Shown here: positions 47,423 to 56,292 of the stretch, piece after piece
Position numbering within the stretch: position 1 is the first letter of the stretch
Layout: every line of letters starts with the position of its first letter
NCBI RefSeq assembly: GCF_022397915.1
Contig: NZ_JAKEUO010000008.1
Coordinates: 125,721-189,720 of the forward strand
Length of the DNA: 64,000 nt
Source: Vibrio sp. Isolate34
Lineage (GTDB): Bacteria; Pseudomonadota; Gammaproteobacteria; Enterobacterales; Vibrionaceae
Direction: 5' to 3'
Notes under the pieces: generated by a model
Told to the model about the DNA's origin: nothing
Seen by the model: only the letters and a program-made list of their open reading frames with translations
Database searches by the model: none
Position numbers and translations under genes: made by a program

Positions 47423-47801
47423 CTTACAGGCTATGTTAATTAATTAGCCTAGATTCAATTCTTAGCTTAACAAGGTACTACTCACAAACTTAACCTAGGC
47501 CACTGTATTGATTTGATGCAGCGGCCTTTTGTTTTGTTCAACCTTTACCTTATACCGGCCCTCTGTACAAGTCGCCAGCTAGACACTTAAGTGCATATTT
47601 CATAAGTAAATACACATGAAATCAACTCGTTACATCCATAGCTTGAGCGTAATACAACGCCCCTCAACACGATTATATGCGATAGTTTTTAAGGCAAGCA
47701 GTTGAAATTATTCTAGAAAATGACTAAAACTTAATAGTACCTATGGATATTAAGCTCAAGCAGACGTATTGGATTACGACTTAACAAAAGGACTTCGTTT
47801 G
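47423..47801. other. Non-coding gap between proV and the HPt gene
   Basis: A 379-bp gap that carries the pro-operon terminator near its left side. The right part is AT-rich. I looked for a remnant of sypE or sypF and found no convincing one. Confidence 0.5.
47497..47533 (+). terminator. Terminator of the pro operon
   Basis: AGGCCACTG pairs with CAGCGGCCT (one A-C mismatch), followed by TTTGTTTTG. Confidence 0.75.
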
Positions 47802-48206
47802 ATGAATTCGACTTTAACGTCAGACACACCTCAAAATGTAACTAACCAAGTAGACCTCGAGCTTGTTGATGAAAGCGTTCTGGAGCAAATGATTCGAGAC
47901 ACCAGTGCGGACATCATCCCCATATTAATCGACCATTACGTGGCAGAATCACAAACTCGCTTAGTGGCGATCAGAGAAGCAACAAGCAATCGAGACGCTC
48001 AAACACTCGAATTTGAAGTACATACTCTCGGCAGCACTGCGCTTTCGTTAGGTAACCGTCCATTGGGCGAGTTATCACGTGCTTTAGAGCAACAATGTTT
48101 AGAACAGCAACACGACGAAGCGTTTCTTCGAATTGATGAGTTGCTCGAACTTGCAGACCGCTCAATCAAAGCCCTACTTGAACGAAAAGAAGTGGGATTC
48201 AGCTGA
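47802..48206 (+). CDS. Stand-alone HPt phosphotransfer protein (SypF HPt equivalent)
   Basis: This 134-residue protein is only a histidine phosphotransfer domain. The phospho-accepting segment is FEVHTLGSTALSLG with His74. It lies directly before sypG, where V. fischeri has sypF, a hybrid kinase whose last domain is an HPt that feeds SypG. No kinase or receiver domain is present here. The ATG at 47802 is chosen over the TTG at 47769; AAAAGGA lies 12-16 bases upstream. It probably relays phosphate from one or more orphan kinases to SypG. Confidence 0.82.
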   Translation: MNSTLTSDTPQNVTNQVDLELVDESVLEQMIRDTSADIIPILIDHYVAESQTRLVAIREATSNRDAQTLEFEVHTLGSTALSLGNRPLGELSRALEQQCLEQQHDEAFLRIDELLELADRSIKALLERKEVGFS

Positions 48207-48370
48207 TCGTTTTCTCACAGCTCATGTATCTATTCACAGCGCACTCCCACAACACAAAGTGATATTAAGAGATTGCATGCGGTAGATAACAATTACATTC
48301 GAATCGTATTGATGGTTACATGTCACTATGTTATTGATTGGTTAGGATAAAGTTTCAAAAGGAATACACA

Positions 48371-49879
48371 ATGCGCCCTAAAGTATTGTTAGTTGAAGAC
48401 TCCACCTCCCTCGCCGTACTGTACAAACAGTACGTTAAAGACGAACCCTACGACATATTTCATGTCGAGACAGGTGCGGAGGCCAAAACATTTATTGAAA
48501 GACATTCTCCACAGCTAGTTATTCTAGATTTGAAACTGCCCGATATGCCGGGAGAAGAAGTTTTAGACTGGATCAGCGAAAACGATATTCCAACAGCTGT
48601 TATCATCGCAACGGCGCACGGCTCTGTGAATATCGCCGTAGACCTCATTCAGCGCGGTGCGGAAGACTTTTTAGAAAAACCCATTCAAGCTGATCGCCTG
48701 AAAACGTCGGTTAATCTTCACTTGCGTAGAGCTAAGCTCGAAAACCTTGTTGACGACATTCAAACCAAATTCGATCGTGACCGTTTTCATAACTTCATTG
48801 GTTCGTGCTTACCAATGCAAGCCGTCTACAAGATCATTGATTCTGTCGCGCCAACCACTGCCAGCGTGTTTATTAACGGCGAGAGTGGTACGGGTAAAGA
48901 AGTGTGTGCAGAAGCGATCCACCAAGAGAGTCAACGTAACGGTAAGCCCTTCGTTGCCATTAACTGTGGCGCTATTCCTCGTGACCTAATGGAGAGTGAA
49001 ATCTTCGGTCACGTCAAAGGAGCGTTTACTGGTGCGACAACCGACCGTAAAGGTGCAGCAATGCAAGCGCATGGCGGTACCCTATTTCTCGATGAGCTTT
49101 GTGAAATGGAACTGGAGATGCAAAAGAAGCTCCTTAGATTTTTGCAAACCGGTACGTTTACTCCACTCGGTGGCAACCGCGAGATTAAAGTTGATGTCAG
49201 AATTATCTGTGCGACAAACCGCGATCCACTGGTTGAGGTAGAAGAAGGACGCTTTAGAGAAGACCTTTACTATCGTGTTCACGTTGTGCCAATCGAGATG
49301 CCACCGCTTCGTGAAAGAGGAGGTGACATTATCACTCTGTCGAATCACTTCTTGAAGCTGTACGCGAAACAAGACAAGAAGAAATTCAAATCTATCGACA
49401 AAGAAACTCAAGCGCTTCTTAAACGCTACACGTGGCCAGGTAATGTTCGTCAATTGCAAAACATCATCCGTAACATCGTGGTGTTGAACAATGAAACAAG
49501 CGTGACCAAAGACATGTTGCCTCCGCCAATTAATAAAGCGGAAAGCACAAAGCCAAAGAGTGTGACACCGATACGAAACGTCGCGCCAGTAGCTGTCAAT
49601 GCCCCTGCTCCTGTAGCCGAAACTAAACTGCCGCCTATCACACCCGAAGAGTTGGAACAGACACCTCAAGTACAAAGCGAACCAATGACACCTGCGTTTA
49701 CAACCACCGAAGGTGCTATTCGCCCAATGTGGCAGATTGAACGTGAAGCCATTCAATATGCTATTAATCATTGCGATGGTAACGTGTTGAATGCAGCCGT
49801 GTTGTTGGAACTCAGTCCTTCTACGGTTTATCGTAAGAAACAGGCTTGGGAATCGGAAGATGAGTACAATCAAGCCTAA
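48371..49879 (+). CDS. sypG: Sigma-54 response regulator SypG
   Basis: SypG is the direct activator of the syp promoters. The 502-residue protein has a receiver domain with LVILDLKLPDMPG (Asp53), an AAA+ domain with GESGTGKE and an intact GAFTGA loop, a proline/alanine-rich linker (about 395-455), and a Fis-type helix-turn-helix at the end (NVLNAAVLLELSPSTVYRKK). The ATG at 48371 follows AAAAGGAA. Its likely targets in the window are the TTCTCA-type sites at 39448, 39470, 51057, 52553 and 56136. It overlaps sypH by 20 bp. Confidence 0.93.
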   Translation: MRPKVLLVEDSTSLAVLYKQYVKDEPYDIFHVETGAEAKTFIERHSPQLVILDLKLPDMPGEEVLDWISENDIPTAVIIATAHGSVNIAVDLIQRGAEDFLEKPIQADRLKTSVNLHLRRAKLENLVDDIQTKFDRDRFHNFIGSCLPMQAVYKIIDSVAPTTASVFINGESGTGKEVCAEAIHQESQRNGKPFVAINCGAIPRDLMESEIFGHVKGAFTGATTDRKGAAMQAHGGTLFLDELCEMELEMQKKLLRFLQTGTFTPLGGNREIKVDVRIICATNRDPLVEVEEGRFREDLYYRVHVVPIEMPPLRERGGDIITLSNHFLKLYAKQDKKKFKSIDKETQALLKRYTWPGNVRQLQNIIRNIVVLNNETSVTKDMLPPPINKAESTKPKSVTPIRNVAPVAVNAPAPVAETKLPPITPEELEQTPQVQSEPMTPAFTTTEGAIRPMWQIEREAIQYAINHCDGNVLNAAVLLELSPSTVYRKKQAWESEDEYNQA

Positions 49880-51005
49880 CCTTGAAGGGCTTAACCAAGT
49901 CCATTCTGTTCAAGCTCAGGAGGTTACAACCCCTGAGCCACAAGAGATTTGGCTGTTAATCGACAGCCAAACCTTTGGAGGAATCGAAACTCATGTTATT
50001 GAGTTAGCATCAGGCTTGATTGAACATCAATGTAAAGCACGAGTGATACTGCTTACCAAGTTCGAACCTCTTCCTCCTATCATCACTCGTTTGACTCAAC
50101 TTAAACTTCCTTTTTGTCATCTCAGCGACATCGCACCAAGTCAGGGTAATGCATTGTCACAGCTGAAACTGGCTATTACTGAATTCCAACCATCACACAT
50201 CCATGCTCATGGCTACAAAGCGAGTATTGTCGCTAAGCTGGCCAAGTTAACGACGAGTAGTTCCGATAAACCACGTCAAATATCAACCTATCACGCAGGC
50301 GAAACTCCAACTGGAAAAGTGTGGCTCTATGACTTTTTAGATCGATACACGAGCGTGATTTCTGATCATTCATTGGTGGTAAGCGATAAAATTAAAGAAA
50401 AGCTCCCTTCGAAAACCACCCTACTCAACAATTTCATCGCGATTCCTGAACGTCCACGCTCACCTCATGTTTCTGACGAGACTCAGATTGCAGATTCGAC
50501 TTATCACGTTGGATTCGTAGGTCGCTTAAGTCATGAAAAGGCACCAAACCGATTTGTTACGCTTGCTCAAGCTAACCCTGATCACCATTTTCATCTATTT
50601 GGTGATGGTCCGGAAAGACAAGCGTTAGAAAGCAGTAACTTGAAAAATCTCACGTTTCATGGTCACCAAACCAACATGAGCAGAGCATGGCAAACTATTG
50701 ATGTTTTGGTTATTCCATCCAGATACGAAGGGTTACCCATGGCAGCGCTCGAAGCCATGGCGCGTGGAATACCCGTTATTGCAACAAACGTTGGCAACCT
50801 CCCACAGTTGGTTGAACATCAAACCAACGGCTATATCGCACAAAGCGAAACACAACTGCAAACATGCTTAATTGAATGGCTTGGCCTTTCTAATCAAGAA
50901 AAAAACGTCATGAGCCAAAAGGCAAGAAACACGATTATTGAACAGTACTCCCCTCAAGCTGTCATTCCACAAATCTTGGCGTGCTACGGTAACCTAACGA
51001 CTTAA
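49860..51005 (+). CDS. sypH: GT4-type glycosyltransferase SypH
   Basis: This 381-residue GT-B fold glycosyltransferase has an N-terminal acceptor domain with GGIETHVIELA and a C-terminal nucleotide-sugar domain with VGFVGRLSHEKAPNRF, VIPSRYEGLPMAALEAMA, ending NVGNLPQLV. The EGLPMAALE segment is the conserved E-x7-E-like motif of the family. The ATG at 49860 lies in the end of sypG. It adds one sugar of the Syp repeat unit; which one is not known. Confidence 0.87.
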   Translation: MSTIKPNLEGLNQVHSVQAQEVTTPEPQEIWLLIDSQTFGGIETHVIELASGLIEHQCKARVILLTKFEPLPPIITRLTQLKLPFCHLSDIAPSQGNALSQLKLAITEFQPSHIHAHGYKASIVAKLAKLTTSSSDKPRQISTYHAGETPTGKVWLYDFLDRYTSVISDHSLVVSDKIKEKLPSKTTLLNNFIAIPERPRSPHVSDETQIADSTYHVGFVGRLSHEKAPNRFVTLAQANPDHHFHLFGDGPERQALESSNLKNLTFHGHQTNMSRAWQTIDVLVIPSRYEGLPMAALEAMARGIPVIATNVGNLPQLVEHQTNGYIAQSETQLQTCLIEWLGLSNQEKNVMSQKARNTIIEQYSPQAVIPQILACYGNLTT

Positions 51006-51056
51006 ACTCCGCATGCCTCTGTGAATAATCTTTGACTCATACCGCTGCCAATTTGA

Positions 51057-51071
51057 TTCTCATTTTGAATC
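51057..51071. promoter_or_regulatory. SypG-type enhancer upstream of sypL
   Basis: TTCTCATTTTGAATC matches the sypA sites. It lies about 80 bp upstream of the -24 box at 51142. Confidence 0.7.
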
Positions 51072-51139
51072 ACACTCAAACAGGCGATTTCCTTTCCTAA
51101 AATAGCCATTAAATACAGTTAGTTAAATTAAAAACATAT

Positions 51140-51157
51140 CTGGCATTCACCTTGCTA
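51140..51157 (+). promoter_or_regulatory. Sigma-54 promoter of sypL
   Basis: CTGGCATTCACCTTGCTA has GG at 51142-51143 and GC at 51154-51155 with 10 bases between. In V. fischeri the second syp promoter precedes sypI; here it precedes sypL. Confidence 0.82.
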
Positions 51158-51200
51158 TTACTTTATTTAGTCGGAAGTTAGCTAGGTGAAGGAAAATAAA

Positions 51201-52574
51201 ATGCGAGACCAAGTGAATCGAACACCGTTGATTGTCGGGCTCTCTTTCCTGAGCCTGATTATTGGCGTTGCTTGGTATTTGGTCCCTCACCCAGTAGTAG
51301 TGATTGTCCTTGCTTTCATACCTTTGGGTGCTCTTTTCGTTATCAACAAAGCGTTTTGGTTTGTACTTTTGTTTGTCGTGTTTTCCTTCTTCCGTATTCA
51401 TGAGGCGTTACCACAACTTTATCCGCTTAAAATACCTCTGCTGTTATCGATGGGCGCTCTGTCAGCCCTTTTATGGCATTCACTGGTCAGTAGAGAACTG
51501 AAGATCTTTTGGCACCATTCATTCAATTGGCTTGCGATATTCTGGGTTTTAACCACCATAGGGGTTGTTTTTGCCTCTAATAGACCTATCGCATTAGCAG
51601 AATTCACGGGCGTTTATTGGAAGATCATTGTCATGACCCTCGCGATTGCTTGGCTCGTGAATACCACAGAGAATTTGGCGAAAACGGCGATGACCATCAT
51701 CTACGCCGGAGCCTTAGTCAGTTCGATTGCGGTCTACAACTCCATAAACGGTATTGGGTTGGTTGAAGGTTCAAGGGTCACCATAGGACGAGATTTTGGT
51801 TCTATGCTCGGCGACCCGAACGATCTGTCACTCGTGCTGATGTTCCCACTTGCCTTCACAATCAGCCAAGCGAGTACGCCGGGTATTTCCTATTTCAAAC
51901 GAATTATCAGTGCTTTAGTGTGTATTTTGTTGCTTGCAGCAATTATAGCGACTCAAAGCCGCGGTGGATTATTGGGATGCATCGCTGTAATTGGTATCTT
52001 TGCCTGGAAGTTAGTTCGCTCTAAAGTCTTGTTGATTTCGTTAGGTTCAGTTGCCGCCGTTGTGCTCTATTTGGTTGCGGGAATCTCCGATCGAGCGTCT
52101 GGCGGCGCAGCAGAGCAAGGCATCGATGAATCCGCCATGGGTAGGATCTACGCGTGGGAAGCGGCGATAAAAATGGCGATAGACAACCCGCTAACCGGCG
52201 TTGGGCTAAACAACTTCTTCTCTAACTACTTCTTTTACAGTTCACATTGGGACGGTCTGAACCACGCTGTTCACAGTACTTGGTTTGGCGTATTGGCCGA
52301 AACGGGCTTCATCGGCCTGATTGTTTTTGTCATTCTGATTGTCTCATTGATCAAAACCTCTCGCGCCACTCTCGCAAGGCTTTCAAACTGTACGACACAT
52401 GTGCCACCGGAACTTAACGCTGTCGCTTACGCGGTTTACGCTGGCCTTATCGGTACTATTGTGTCGGGCACCTTCCTAACTCAAGGCTTCAATTGGCCCA
52501 TTTACATCCTCGCTGCACTCACTGTATGTGTTTCCAACGTATCCCAAACTGCTTGTCAAAATGAGAAAAGCTAA
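51201..52574 (+). CDS. sypL: O-antigen ligase/polymerase-like membrane protein SypL
   Basis: This 457-residue protein has about 11-12 membrane helices and a Wzy_C/WaaL-type domain. The large periplasmic loop at about 295-365 includes GRIYAWEAAIKMAIDNPLTG and the family segment HAVHSTWFGVLAETG. It is likely to polymerise or transfer the Syp repeat units in the periplasm. The ATG at 51201 has GAAGGA upstream; a GTG at 51186 is an alternative. It is the first gene behind its own sigma-54 promoter. Confidence 0.86.
   Translation: MRDQVNRTPLIVGLSFLSLIIGVAWYLVPHPVVVIVLAFIPLGALFVINKAFWFVLLFVVFSFFRIHEALPQLYPLKIPLLLSMGALSALLWHSLVSRELKIFWHHSFNWLAIFWVLTTIGVVFASNRPIALAEFTGVYWKIIVMTLAIAWLVNTTENLAKTAMTIIYAGALVSSIAVYNSINGIGLVEGSRVTIGRDFGSMLGDPNDLSLVLMFPLAFTISQASTPGISYFKRIISALVCILLLAAIIATQSRGGLLGCIAVIGIFAWKLVRSKVLLISLGSVAAVVLYLVAGISDRASGGAAEQGIDESAMGRIYAWEAAIKMAIDNPLTGVGLNNFFSNYFFYSSHWDGLNHAVHSTWFGVLAETGFIGLIVFVILIVSLIKTSRATLARLSNCTTHVPPELNAVAYAVYAGLIGTIVSGTFLTQGFNWPIYILAALTVCVSNVSQTACQNEKS
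52553..52567. promoter_or_regulatory. SypG-type enhancer at the end of sypL, upstream of sypM
   Basis: TTGTCAAAATGAGAA is the inverse of TTCTCATTTTGACAA. It lies about 57 bp upstream of a -24-like box and spans the last codons of sypL. Confidence 0.6.
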
Positions 52575-52615
52575 AAGCCAAACTTTAACTAATTGAAAAA
52601 TAATGAATTAGTTTA

Positions 52616-52632
52616 TGGCACAGTATATGAAA
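52616..52632 (+). promoter_or_regulatory. Degenerate sigma-54 promoter of sypM
   Basis: TGGCACAGTATATGAAA has a perfect -24 box (TGGCAC) with GG at 52617-52618, but the -12 dinucleotide at the right spacing is GA rather than GC (52629-52630). V. fischeri has a promoter before sypM, which supports it. Confidence 0.45.
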
Positions 52633-52667
52633 GTACTCCTGTATAACAATACAAAAGGAGTTTCATT

Positions 52668-53453
52668 ATGACGTCAGCATCTATCCACCAATTCAAACAT
52701 TGGCTTAAGTTTCATCCTAATTCTCGAATTCGGAATGTGTTTTTCATTTTGAAAAACATCAGAAGCGCAGAATTACCGACCCCACAAACTTTCAATCGCG
52801 CTCTATACCAAGTACACAAACTTATTGTGAACATCATCGGCGGGATTACGCGCTTTTGTTATTGGACGCCAGCATTCAAAGGACGAGTCGCCCAATGTGG
52901 TAAACGTTTATATCTGTATGGCGGTCTTCCGTTCGTGAGTGGCCCACTACAAATTTCTATCGGCGATGATTGTCGAGTGTCTGGCCACACAACATTTTCT
53001 GGATGTACCCAACCACTAGAAGGTTTAGAGCACCCACTGTTGTCTATTGGTAACAATGTCGACATCGGCTGGCAGTCAACGATTGCAGTCGGTAAGCGCG
53101 TAATCATCTCAGATAACGTTCGTATTGCAGGTGGCGCATTCCTGTTTGGTTACTCTGGCCACCCTCTCGATGCGAAACGCAGAGCACAAGGCGAAGGCGA
53201 CGACCCACAACAAATCGGCGATATCATTCTTGAACAAGATGTATGGCTAGGTACGAATGTTACGGTAAAAGGCGGAGTCACCATTGGTGAAGGCGCTGTG
53301 GTTGCTGCAGGCAGTGTCGTAACGAAAAGTATCCCTGCTTTTGCTATTGCTGCGGGTAACCCGGCGCGAGTGGTAGGACAGATAAAATCGGTAGAAGTGA
53401 CAGAGTCAGACGTATTCGATTCATTAGAAACTCATGGAGGTGACCATGCGTGA
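52668..53453 (+). CDS. sypM: Hexapeptide acetyltransferase SypM
   Basis: This 261-residue protein carries a left-handed beta-helix built of hexapeptide repeats (about 110-235: ISIGDDCRVSGHTTF, LSIGNNVDIGW, VTVKGGVTIGEGAVVAAGSVV, ending AIAAGNPARVVG). It probably adds acetyl groups to the Syp polysaccharide or its precursor from acetyl-CoA. The ribosome site AAAAGGAG precedes the ATG. It overlaps sypN by 8 bp. Confidence 0.88.
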   Translation: MTSASIHQFKHWLKFHPNSRIRNVFFILKNIRSAELPTPQTFNRALYQVHKLIVNIIGGITRFCYWTPAFKGRVAQCGKRLYLYGGLPFVSGPLQISIGDDCRVSGHTTFSGCTQPLEGLEHPLLSIGNNVDIGWQSTIAVGKRVIISDNVRIAGGAFLFGYSGHPLDAKRRAQGEGDDPQQIGDIILEQDVWLGTNVTVKGGVTIGEGAVVAAGSVVTKSIPAFAIAAGNPARVVGQIKSVEVTESDVFDSLETHGGDHA

Positions 53454-54564
53454 TCTCATTGTATTCGGAGAGGACTTCGGTGGCCTTCCATCATCAACAC
53501 AACATCTAGTGCGTCATTTGGCACTACGTCATAAAGTGTTATGGGTGAACTCGATTGGTTTAAGACAACCGAAGCTGTCGGCAAAAGATGCAACACGAGC
53601 GTTCAACAAGTTGTTTGGTAAGACTAAAGCGGTAACGCAGAACATGCTTGATTCTAAGGGGCACGATAACATTACAGTCGTTAACTTAAAAACAATACCC
53701 GCACCAGACTCCGCAATCTCAAGAAAGCTAGCCAAGTTTATGATGTTACATCAGTTAAAACCGATCATTACTGAACTCAAACTTGAAGCGCCAATTCTAT
53801 GGACCTCCCTTCCGACAGCGGTTGATTTGTGTGGGCACTTAGGCGAGTCATCAGTAGTTTATTACTGTGGTGATGATTTTAGTGCATTAGCGGGTGTCGA
53901 TCATGACACGGTATCCAAGCATGAATCGGAACTGATAGAAAAAGCAGATCTCATCTTTGCAGCTAGCGACAAGTTGATGACTAAGTTCCCAGAAGACAAA
54001 ACACAGCTTTTGCCGCATGGTGTTGATGTGAGTCTTTTTTCAACGCCCGCACCTCGAGCAGTAGATCTACCAAGCAGCCATCGCCCTATTGCTGGTTTCT
54101 ATGGCAGTCTTTCAAAGTGGCTCGATTACGACATGATAGAACGCGTCGCCAGTGCAGCGCCTGAATGGGACTTTGTATTCATTGGCCCAAACGAGCTTGA
54201 TACGCTAATGCTACCAAAGTTGAGTAATGTGCATTACTTAGGCCCTCGCCCACACCACACTCTGCCAAGCTATTCGCAGCACTGGGATGTGAGCTTATTA
54301 CCGTTCGTTGATAACGAGCAGATTCGAGCTTGTAGCCCACTTAAGCTCATGGAATACCTAGCAGCAGGTACGCCAATTGTAGCTACACCGTTTCCAGCAC
54401 TGGTTCCCTATCAAGAGCACGTAACCACTGTAGGCAGTGCAAACCAAATGATTTGGGCACTTGAACATGCGCGCCACCTGAACAATTCACCCATATCTGT
54501 CGTTGAAAAAGATAGCTGGAAAAACCGCGGTAACTTCGTACATTGGATGTTGGAGCTGTTATGA
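53446..54564 (+). CDS. sypN: Glycosyltransferase SypN
   Basis: This 372-residue GT-B glycosyltransferase starts MRDLIVFGEDFGGLPSS with a GGAGGTG site at the right distance; an ATG at 53434 is ignored for that reason. The C-terminal half has a donor-site pattern FYGSLSKWLDYD, FIGPNEL and LKLMEYLAAGTPIVATP. It transfers one sugar of the repeat unit; donor and acceptor are unknown. The end overlaps sypO by 4 bp. Confidence 0.82.
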   Translation: MRDLIVFGEDFGGLPSSTQHLVRHLALRHKVLWVNSIGLRQPKLSAKDATRAFNKLFGKTKAVTQNMLDSKGHDNITVVNLKTIPAPDSAISRKLAKFMMLHQLKPIITELKLEAPILWTSLPTAVDLCGHLGESSVVYYCGDDFSALAGVDHDTVSKHESELIEKADLIFAASDKLMTKFPEDKTQLLPHGVDVSLFSTPAPRAVDLPSSHRPIAGFYGSLSKWLDYDMIERVASAAPEWDFVFIGPNELDTLMLPKLSNVHYLGPRPHHTLPSYSQHWDVSLLPFVDNEQIRACSPLKLMEYLAAGTPIVATPFPALVPYQEHVTTVGSANQMIWALEHARHLNNSPISVVEKDSWKNRGNFVHWMLELL

Positions 54565-55985
54565 ATAACCTAAAATTGCGACTGTTGTTTATTTTGAATG
54601 CGGCATGGCGTCAACGTTACGTTATCTTGGTGCCGATTCTTATTCTGCCTTTCATTGGGTTTGGTGTGAGTAAGTTAGCCCCAACCAAATACGATGCGCA
54701 CACCAGTATGTTGATTCAAGAGACCGCTAAGATGAACCCTTTTCTTGAAGACATTGCGGTATCCACCATGCTGAAAGACCGTATGAGTGCACTTCGCACC
54801 CTATTGCACAGTCGCCATGTGCTCTATTCGGTTGCTGAAGAACTTGAACTCACAACGCCAGAGATGCCGAGCATCGAAAAAGAAGAGATCATTACAGACT
54901 TATCTCAACGCTTGTCTGTCACACAACTGGGGAAAGACTTCCTAAAGATAAGCTTAAGTTCAGATACGCCAGTAGGCATGGAGGCAACGCTGCGTTCGGT
55001 CAGTGAACATTTCATTGAGCAGTTGTTGGCACCAGAACGCTCTTCTATCCAAGACTCCAGCAGTTTCCTTAAAATTCACATCGATGAACGAAGCGCTGAA
55101 CTTGCTCAAGCAGAAGAGGCTCTCGCGTTGTATGTGAACGAAAACGTGCATTCAACTCCAGAAGTTCAGAGTCAAAGTTTGAATCGATTAGCCTCTTTGA
55201 AACAAACATTGGCTGAAAAAGAAGCTGAGTTGTCAGGCGTACAAAAAAGTCTCGGTTCAATAGACCAACAACTTTCAAAAACGAACCCTGTTATCGGACG
55301 ATTAGAAGATCAGATCATCGATATCCGTAGCGCTTTGACTTTGCTACAAGCCAAATACACTGACCAACACAGCGCAGTGCAGGCAAAAGTTCGCGAGTTA
55401 GAACGACTTGAAAATGAAAGAAAGGTGTTATTAGAACTAAAACAACCAAGCATGAATAACGACCAGTTGTGGGATATCGCAAGTAGTACCACATTGAATA
55501 ACCTTTCAGATACAAAACCTTTATTAGTCACGCAATTACACAGCCTGCAATTGGTTCGAGCACGATACGAATCTCTAAATGAAGAAACAAAAAGCCTTCG
55601 CACTATGATTTTTGAACTGGAAAACAAAGCCAATAACTTTGGTGAAAACGCCAAAGAGATGTACCGATTGCAACGTGATGTGAATATCAAACGCCAACTT
55701 TATGATGAATTGACTGAGCGTTACGAAATGGCACAGTTAACGGGATCTCTTGGTGTATTTGAAGAAAACAAACGTGTGAAGATCATTGATTTACCCTTTA
55801 CGCCGAGCATCAAATCTAACATGCCGACATTCGTATTCATCCTTGCTGGTTTAATTGCTGGTATTGGTTTAGGTGCGGGTTTAGCTATCCTGTTCGAACT
55901 TTTCGACTCTTCAATCAAACGCAAAAGCGAAATTGAAGATATTTTGGGCGTTCCAGTGATAACCGTTATTCCCAAAATGAGTTAA
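54561..55985 (+). CDS. sypO: Polysaccharide chain-length regulator SypO
   Basis: This 474-residue Wzz/GumC-type protein is anchored in the inner membrane by two helices (about residues 20-42 and 428-450, the second FVFILAGLIAGIGLGAGLAILFEL). Between them is a long periplasmic coiled-coil region. It has no kinase domain at its C terminus; SypD may serve as partner. The ATG at 54561 with TGGAG is preferred over a TTG at 54543. A strong terminator follows. Confidence 0.88.
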   Translation: MNNLKLRLLFILNAAWRQRYVILVPILILPFIGFGVSKLAPTKYDAHTSMLIQETAKMNPFLEDIAVSTMLKDRMSALRTLLHSRHVLYSVAEELELTTPEMPSIEKEEIITDLSQRLSVTQLGKDFLKISLSSDTPVGMEATLRSVSEHFIEQLLAPERSSIQDSSSFLKIHIDERSAELAQAEEALALYVNENVHSTPEVQSQSLNRLASLKQTLAEKEAELSGVQKSLGSIDQQLSKTNPVIGRLEDQIIDIRSALTLLQAKYTDQHSAVQAKVRELERLENERKVLLELKQPSMNNDQLWDIASSTTLNNLSDTKPLLVTQLHSLQLVRARYESLNEETKSLRTMIFELENKANNFGENAKEMYRLQRDVNIKRQLYDELTERYEMAQLTGSLGVFEENKRVKIIDLPFTPSIKSNMPTFVFILAGLIAGIGLGAGLAILFELFDSSIKRKSEIEDILGVPVITVIPKMS

Positions 55986-56021
55986 GTCGCAAGGTCTTTG
56001 TTAAGCTGTTAATCACGTATG

Positions 56022-56057
56022 CGAAAACACCAACAACATGTTGGTGTTTTCGTTTTT
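56022..56057 (+). terminator. Strong terminator after sypO
   Basis: CGAAAACACCAACA and TGTTGGTGTTTTCG form a perfect 14-bp stem with a short loop, followed by TTTTT. It separates the sypM-O unit from sypP-R. Confidence 0.92.
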
Positions 56058-56135
56058 GATATGGACTCGTTAAGGTAAGTCCCCTAAGACTTTGCATCCT
56101 TTTCCCCGCAGATCCATACACACCTTCTGTTTTGA

Positions 56136-56150
56136 TTCCCATTTTGAGAA
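56136..56150. promoter_or_regulatory. SypG-type enhancer upstream of sypP
   Basis: TTCCCATTTTGAGAA is the inverse of TTCTCAAAATGGGAA. It lies about 67 bp upstream of the sypP -24 box. Confidence 0.68.
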
Positions 56151-56207
56151 TTAATCACCACCTAACGAATAATAATCTTAACCCCATGAAAAATAGCAAT
56201 TAATTAT

Positions 56208-56225
56208 TTGGCACGCTGCGTGCAA
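56208..56225 (+). promoter_or_regulatory. Sigma-54 promoter of sypPQR
   Basis: TTGGCACGCTGCGTGCAA has GG at 56210-56211 and GC at 56222-56223 with 10 bases between. The -24 box (TTGGCACG) is a full consensus match. Confidence 0.88.
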
Positions 56226-56292
56226 TGTTAACGTCAGAACGATTTTACAAGCTAAAAAGAAACATTAGAACGTTAGCGTAAGAGGCGAAATT

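Noticed and set aside
49082..49873. A 263-codon open frame on the minus strand inside sypG
   Set aside because: It is entirely antisense to the well-supported sypG AAA+ and helix-turn-helix domains, and its product (rich in Phe, Trp, Arg) has no family features.
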